Positions 59,976-64,000 of a DNA stretch of 64,000 nt are shown piece after piece (position 1 is the stretch's first letter; each line of letters begins with the position of its first letter). The notes beneath the pieces were generated by a model. The model saw nothing but the letters and a program-made list of their open reading frames with translations, was not told the origin of the DNA and did no database searches. Both the position numbers and the translations under genes were made by a program. The DNA is from Rhodovastum sp963714255. GTDB taxonomy: Bacteria; Pseudomonadota; Alphaproteobacteria; Acetobacterales; Acetobacteraceae. The stretch is from contig CAVQNU010000019.1 of the NCBI GenBank assembly GCA_963714255.1, positions 1 through 64,000 on the forward strand, read 5' to 3'.

Positions 59976-60057
59976 GCAAACCACCGATCCACCTGCCGGA
60001 ATGGCGAGTCAGGCGATCCGCATAAAGAAGATGCGTCAAAGCACAGCGGCGAGAAGG

Positions 60058-60957
60058 TCAAAACCCTTCGGCGTTGGCGCCCTGCGAAATCGTCAGCAGC
60101 AGCGATGCCTGCGCACGGATTGCGTCCGCTATGTCACGGTCGAGCCTTGCAAGCCAGCGCGCGGGGATTGCATCCAGCCCATAGGTGGCGCCAGCAAGCA
60201 TGCCGGCAATCGCCCCTGCGGTGTCGGCGTCTCCGCCTTGATTGACGGTATTGACGACGCACGCGGCGAAGGAGTCCGCGCCGAGGTAATGGTGCAGCAC
60301 CGTCTGCATGGTGTCGACAATGAAGGCCGAGCATTGCTCAGGATAAGACTCGAAGCGAAACGCCTTGTGTTTGTCCGCAAGATGCCCGGCCTCCTTGCGC
60401 ACGACTTTCTTCCCCAATCCTTGCAGGAGGCCATGTGCCATGCGAACAAGCGCGAGACAGGAATCGTCTGAAAGAGGATGATGATGCGTGGCGCGCGCCT
60501 GCATGAGCGCCCAGGCTTCCGCCTTGCCAGGCGCGCCAAACGTTGCCAGCGCCACGGGCAGAACGCGCATGGCGGCGCCGTTGCCGGCATCGCCTTCCGA
60601 GAACGATCCTGCGACGGTTCCATGCACGACATAGCGCAGGATGCCGCGCCGGCAGGTGTTGCCAACATCGACCGGCTTGGTCTTCAGCCACGCCGCGAAT
60701 TCCTCGCAGACGTCTCGGGCATCCAGCCTGCCCTTGCGGATGATAGAGCGGCCCAGCGCGAGCGCCATCTGGGTGTCGTCGGTTACTTGCCCCGGCTTGA
60801 GCTTCAGCCAGCCGCCGCCAACGATCTCGCGATGCACGCGATACTGCGCCGCGATTTCGTTCTTGGTCATGAACTCAACGGTTGCGCCGAGCGCGTCTCC
60901 GATGGCGAAGCCAAGATAGGCCGCGAGCGCACGGTTCTCCACACTTGGCGCAGTCAT
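60058..60957 (-). CDS. draG: ADP-ribosyl-dinitrogen reductase hydrolase DraG
   Basis: 299 residues of the ADP-ribosylglycohydrolase family. Metal-binding motifs are TDDTQMALAL near the N-terminus and NQGGDADTAGAIAG near the C-terminus; GDALGATVEFMTKNE, NTCRRGI, GNGAAMRVLP and THHHPLSDDS are further DraG hallmarks. It removes ADP-ribose from nitrogenase reductase (NifH) to reactivate it when ammonia or energy status permits. Directly downstream of draT, with a 12-base gap. Confidence 0.93.
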   Translation of the reverse strand: MTAPSVENRALAAYLGFAIGDALGATVEFMTKNEIAAQYRVHREIVGGGWLKLKPGQVTDDTQMALALGRSIIRKGRLDARDVCEEFAAWLKTKPVDVGNTCRRGILRYVVHGTVAGSFSEGDAGNGAAMRVLPVALATFGAPGKAEAWALMQARATHHHPLSDDSCLALVRMAHGLLQGLGKKVVRKEAGHLADKHKAFRFESYPEQCSAFIVDTMQTVLHHYLGADSFAACVVNTVNQGGDADTAGAIAGMLAGATYGLDAIPARWLARLDRDIADAIRAQASLLLTISQGANAEGF

Positions 60958-60969
60958 GCGACGGCCTCC

Positions 60970-61794
60970 TTAGATATAGTCCATGCCGACTCGGAATTCG
61001 CCGCCGATCGCCAGGTACTCACCTTCGCCTTTCAGTGGATGCGAGGACAAGAGACTGTTGAAAAACAGGAGTTTGCAGACAGGAACGCGCGCCGTGAGGA
61101 TCGTATCGCCGAAGCAGCCAGCGACGCCGCGGTCGGACGAAAACGAGACAAGGTTGTTGAGTCGGATCACCGCCTCGCGCTTGGCCGTCCGCTCGACGAT
61201 CCAATGCTCCTCAAAGGCGTTAACACCGCGATACAGCGTCAGATGCGTCTCGCCCGGAAAAGCGAAACGTCGGATGGCCCATTGGCAGAACTCGAACAGA
61301 AGGTCGAGCTGCACCCAGATCGTGTTGTTGTGGAAGCGGCTCGACATCTTTTCTTCCACGTAGGTGGCCCAGGCACGGCTCGAAACCTGCTCGATGATCT
61401 CCTTGTGGAAGGATGGGCAGACTCCAAACCGGCTCTCGACCCAGCCCTTCAGCACGGCACCTTCCGGGCCGTTGCTGTCGAAGCCCCATCCCGCGATCAG
61501 CCGAAGGTAGGAAGAGCGGTAGCGCCTCTTTCCGCCGGAGGGCCCGTCGCGCTGTTCGGGATCAAGGCCGAACATCGCCATCATGTAGCAAGAGAACGCT
61601 TCGCCCGCCTCGGCGAGGTCGCCCGCCCGTTCCAGCATGCTGAACAGGCTGGGGTTCATCTCACGCACGCCCCAGATGTGCAGCGGAACCGGCGCGTCGT
61701 TGAAGGCGCAACTCGCCAACCACTCAGACGACCGTCCCACAAGGTTGGTCGAATGGCCGATGCCACGCCGCTGGCGATGTCCCGCGCTTTCCAT
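60970..61794 (-). CDS. draT: Dinitrogen-reductase ADP-ribosyltransferase DraT
   Basis: 274 residues, matching the usual DraT length. MESAGHRQRRGIGHSTNLVG at the start and APVPLHIWGVREMNPSLF are DraT-specific. Mono-ADP-ribosyltransferase residues are seen in LTLYRGVNAFEEHW (Arg), NNLVSFSSDRGVAGCFGD (Ser region) and GEGEYLAIGGEFRVGMDYI (Glu near the end). It uses NAD to ADP-ribosylate NifH and switch nitrogenase off. Start ATG 61794; other in-frame ATGs at 61803 and 61824 add residues not typical of the family. Implies the organism has nitrogenase; none is in the window. Confidence 0.92.
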   Translation of the reverse strand: MESAGHRQRRGIGHSTNLVGRSSEWLASCAFNDAPVPLHIWGVREMNPSLFSMLERAGDLAEAGEAFSCYMMAMFGLDPEQRDGPSGGKRRYRSSYLRLIAGWGFDSNGPEGAVLKGWVESRFGVCPSFHKEIIEQVSSRAWATYVEEKMSSRFHNNTIWVQLDLLFEFCQWAIRRFAFPGETHLTLYRGVNAFEEHWIVERTAKREAVIRLNNLVSFSSDRGVAGCFGDTILTARVPVCKLLFFNSLLSSHPLKGEGEYLAIGGEFRVGMDYI

Positions 61795-62066
61795 CGCTCG
61801 CATGATGAGGCTTCGCGAGCCCACAGGAAAGACCCGACGCCATGTGCTTGACGCCGCAACCTGGCCCTAAGGGCTTGCAGGGGACACCTGCCCAACTTAG
61901 CCCGGAACATGCGTAAAGGCTAGGGAGCACAGGCAGAAGCGGCTGATTTGATGGAGGAATTGGGTTATGAGACTCGTCCGCATCGATCTGGAGGCACCCT
62001 GGCCGCCATCGACGAGGCTACGGCCATTTGCCCGGCCTGTCACTGATCTGCCGAGGGCCAATTCAG
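61795..62066. other. draT upstream region
   Basis: Contains the draT promoter. No convincing sigma-54 -24/-12 site: TGGCCC and TTGCA elements near 61862-61881 are on the plus strand and two bases too far apart. No UAS for NifA (TGT-N10-ACA) was spotted. Confidence 0.4.
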
Positions 62067-62273
62067 GCGCACTTCGACGGTGCGCAGATGGCCTCCGGCG
62101 ACGGTTTGCTGGTGCTGCGGGAAGTCAAGCGGCGGTTGGGAATCGCGCGCCGTCTTGCCGCCTGCATCGGCGATCCGTGCGCGCTGGAGCGCATCGTGCA
62201 TGGCCTCGACTGCAGGGTCCAACGCAAGGCAGCCAGGTATTCCAATTTGATCGCGGCCACCTTGCTGATCTGA
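62067..62273 (+). pseudogene. IS1380-family transposase fragment
   Basis: AHFDGAQMASGDGLLVLREV, then RRLGIARRLAACIGDPCALE and RIVHGL are the N-terminal IS1380 transposase pattern. The frame then ends in non-homologous sequence (RYSNLIAATLLI). About 60 residues of an approximately 440-residue protein remain. Confidence 0.65.
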
Positions 62274-63185
62274 TGCCGGCCATCGGGCGGAAGGAAACAG
62301 GCGACTCCTCCGCATCCGTTCAGGGCTCCGTGGGGGCAGCAGCCGTTTTGCTCAGGATGCTTTAGCTGCGGGGGATCTGTTCATGCCGGGCACGAAAGCA
62401 TCATTGATCGCAGGGACTCCGCGACTTTGGCGATCGGGGCAGCACACGCATGAGGTCAGCCAGGAACCCCAGGCAGTTGCCGTCAGCACGGCAGCGCGCA
62501 GGCCTACGCACCAATCCGATCGGCGCCGGCTCGCAGGCGCTGGCCACGGCCGCGCGCCGAGCGAATCGTGGCTCCCCGCCAGCCCTCGTCGGCGGTAAAT
62601 GCCGGAAGGCGTCCCTCCGATGCCTGCTCTTGGCGTAGATGCGTCCGTCCCTTACCCGTTTGGCATGGTGGTCGGGTTCCTGGGCCTGACCGTCGGCGCG
62701 CTCTTTGATCAAGCGGGCGCACAGCCGCCGCTGACGGGATCGAGGTCGGACGGCTGACGTCGGCAGATAGATTGCTCCCTACAGTGTCCTCGTCGACAAA
62801 TCATCCGGCCACCAAGGCCTCCGGCGTTGCCACAGAAATCGCCCGCTCCGATCAGAACAAGGTCGTTCCGTCAACCGGTGCGACAGCGGGTTCGCGGCCC
62901 CGCCGGCGCATCGCCCGCGTTCCGCCACCGGCTATGTCCGCTGGCCTGCCGCTCGGCTGGCTTCTCCTGTTCTACGGGATCGATCCGGCGCTTTCCTCGA
63001 AGCCCGGGCGCCATGAGCATCGAGCTCTTCGTTGTCCTGCTAAGGGCCGCCATCTGCGCCGGGTAGCAAGCAGCCCTTCGTTTGATGCCGCACCGGCCTC
63101 CCCTGCACCAGCAGAACCGAAAGATCTGCATCGGTGCATCTCCGATTGACCGCACCGGCTGCCGTACCGACGGACGAAATCGTGG
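62274..63185. other. Decayed intergenic stretch
   Basis: About 900 bases with no recognised gene in six frames. GC-rich, with broken frames on both strands; probably transposase debris whose origin can no longer be seen. No repeats other than short imperfect ones were noted. Confidence 0.4.
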
Positions 63186-63612
63186 CACGAACAGCGCGCC
63201 GTCACGGTGTTTGATCCTGCCAGCCAGGTCATCGATCCCGACTGGCAGCCTCACGTCATTTCCATCATCCACGTCGAGCGCAACGTGCTGGTCGGCAACG
63301 GCAAGATCCGGCTGTGGAAGCGTTCGGTCGAGGTCGCCTTCTGCATCGCCAACACAGGCCCACCGCCGCTCTCGCTGCCGCCGCCATCCGTGCCCACTGG
63401 CGGATCGGGAAGCCCTCGCACGCCAGCCGTGGCGTCAGCCTGGGCGGGGGGATGCCTCGCGCATTCGCACCGACCCCGGCGTGTTCGCCAGGCTGCGCAG
63501 CTTTGCCTTTGACATCCTCAAGCCCGACCGGACCGGAATTCTGACCCAGGATCGTTCCCGCGTCGCCGGCGGCCGGATCAACAAGCTCCTGAAAATACGC
63601 CGTATCCGATAG
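63186..63612 (+). pseudogene. ISAs1-family transposase 3' remnant, frameshifted
   Basis: Fragments of the C-terminal DDE domain of ISAs1 transposase in three successive frames: VFDPASQVIDPDWQPHVISI and HVERNVLVGNGKIRLWKRSV, then ALAAAAIRAHWRIGKPSHAS, then DASRIRTDPGVFARLRSFAF and LTQDRSRVAGGRINKLLKIR to the end. At least two frameshifts. Non-functional. Confidence 0.75.
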
Positions 63613-63639
63613 CTTTGACAGAACTGGCGAACTGATTCA

Positions 63640-63735
63640 CCCCTCTCAAAAAATCTTGTCTTAAGTCGCGGGCTCCAGCGGCCTCTCGGCCCTTGGCGGG
63701 TCCAGGGCAGGGCCCTGGCCTTGCTTGCTTCGCCT
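63640..63735. repeat. Dispersed palindromic element, locus 12
   Basis: CACCCCTCTCAAAAAATCTT, TTAAGTCGCGGGCTCCAGCG, then GGGTCCAGGGCAGGGCCCTG and CCTTGCTTGCTTCGCC: right half of the composite with one loop base changed. Between the ISAs1 remnant and the thioesterase gene. Confidence 0.85.
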
Positions 63736-63799
63736 GATTGCCCCGCGGCCCGGAATGCGGTCTGATCCAGAGCGGCCCAACCCGCGCCAGGACCCACGC

Positions 63800-64000
63800 A
63801 TGACCCGTCTGCCGCCGCCCGTCCGCGCCGACTACCGCTGGTTCCACGCGATCACCACGCGCTGGATGGACAACGACGCCTTCGGGCACGTCAACAACGT
63901 GGTGTATTATTCCTGGATCGACACCGCGGTGAACAGGTTCCTGCTCGACCATGGCCTGCTCGACCTGGCCGCAAGCCCGGTGGTGGGTATCGTGGCCGAA
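63800..64000 (+). CDS. Acyl-CoA thioesterase, hot-dog fold (5' part, truncated by window edge)
   Basis: 67 residues before the window ends. MTRLPPPVRADYRWFHAITT, then RWMDNDAFGHVNNVVYYSWI is the 4HBT (YbgC-like) thioesterase active-site region with catalytic Asp in NDAFGHVNN. Start ATG 63800. The rest lies outside. Confidence 0.85.
   Translation, partial: MTRLPPPVRADYRWFHAITTRWMDNDAFGHVNNVVYYSWIDTAVNRFLLDHGLLDLAASPVVGIVAE

Noticed and set aside
61860..61885. Sigma-54-like site (TGGC..TTGCA) near draT
   Set aside because: It is on the wrong strand for draT and the GG-to-GC spacing is 12 rather than 10 bases.
12257..63735. CRISPR array from the repeated palindromes
   Set aside because: The copies are kilobases apart and have no regular spacers, and no cas gene is present.

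Overview
The window is high-GC alphaproteobacterial chromosome, most probably from a nitrogen-fixing member of the Acetobacteraceae (Rhodospirillales). Supporting signs are a gcrA cell-cycle regulator, the gene order aroA-cmk-rpsA-sppA-ihfB-lapA-trpF, a metX/metW pair, argD-argF, and a draT-draG pair (ADP-ribosylation control of nitrogenase reductase). The genus is inferred from protein resemblance only.

Layout. 1-7.1 kb is a decaying accessory stretch: a multiply broken FAD/NAD(P)-binding oxidoreductase, a dps gene, a short-chain dehydrogenase remnant, an IS21 istA fragment fused to an acoA fragment, an integrase scrap, an MFS transporter, a PadR regulator and an IS5-type fragment. 7.1-12.2 kb is a five-gene ugp-like sugar/glycerol-phosphate ABC uptake operon on the minus strand. 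12.4-19.3 kb is housekeeping: an MgtC/SapB-family membrane protein, a lipoprotein, metW and metX on minus, and chorismate mutase - hisC-type aminotransferase (frameshifted) - prephenate dehydrogenase on plus. 19.4-24.5 kb is an island: a signal-peptide TPR protein coupled to a tiny membrane ORF, and a low-GC gene split at an A-run, with its own family of palindromes. 24.5-41.2 kb holds an htrA/two-component operon, hrpB, a DsbD-type reductase, gcrA (with a perfect DnaA box upstream), mtnC, tatA, a CHAP lipoprotein, an atzG/atzE-type amidase pair, a chemoreceptor with PilZ tail, an alpha/beta hydrolase and recX. At 41.19-41.83 kb, divergent from recX, lies a likely ribosome-inactivating-protein (rRNA N-glycosidase) domain. 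42.2-49.3 kb carries argD, argF, a methyltransferase, a GNAT enzyme, hslO and a large secreted protein with a Cys/His hydrolase-like domain and cadherin-like repeats. 49.4-56.9 kb is the trpF to aroA cluster, with a pyrF remnant in its expected place. 57.1-63.6 kb is mobile or accessory: a complete IS66-type element, a phosphatase-kinase fusion gene, draG/draT, and IS1380 and ISAs1 wrecks. A truncated thioesterase gene runs off the right edge.

The most pervasive non-coding feature is an interspersed palindromic repeat with core hairpin CCAGGGCTCTGCCCTGG. It occurs at twelve loci between genes, usually hard against a stop codon; in its full form it is a 190-230 bp perfect-armed inverted repeat centred on AACCGGTT. 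No rRNA, tRNA or CRISPR array was seen. The observations most worth following are the RIP-like protein, the phosphatase-kinase fusion beside draTG, the DnaA box before gcrA, the MtnC homologue lacking its nucleophile, and the dispersed repeat family.
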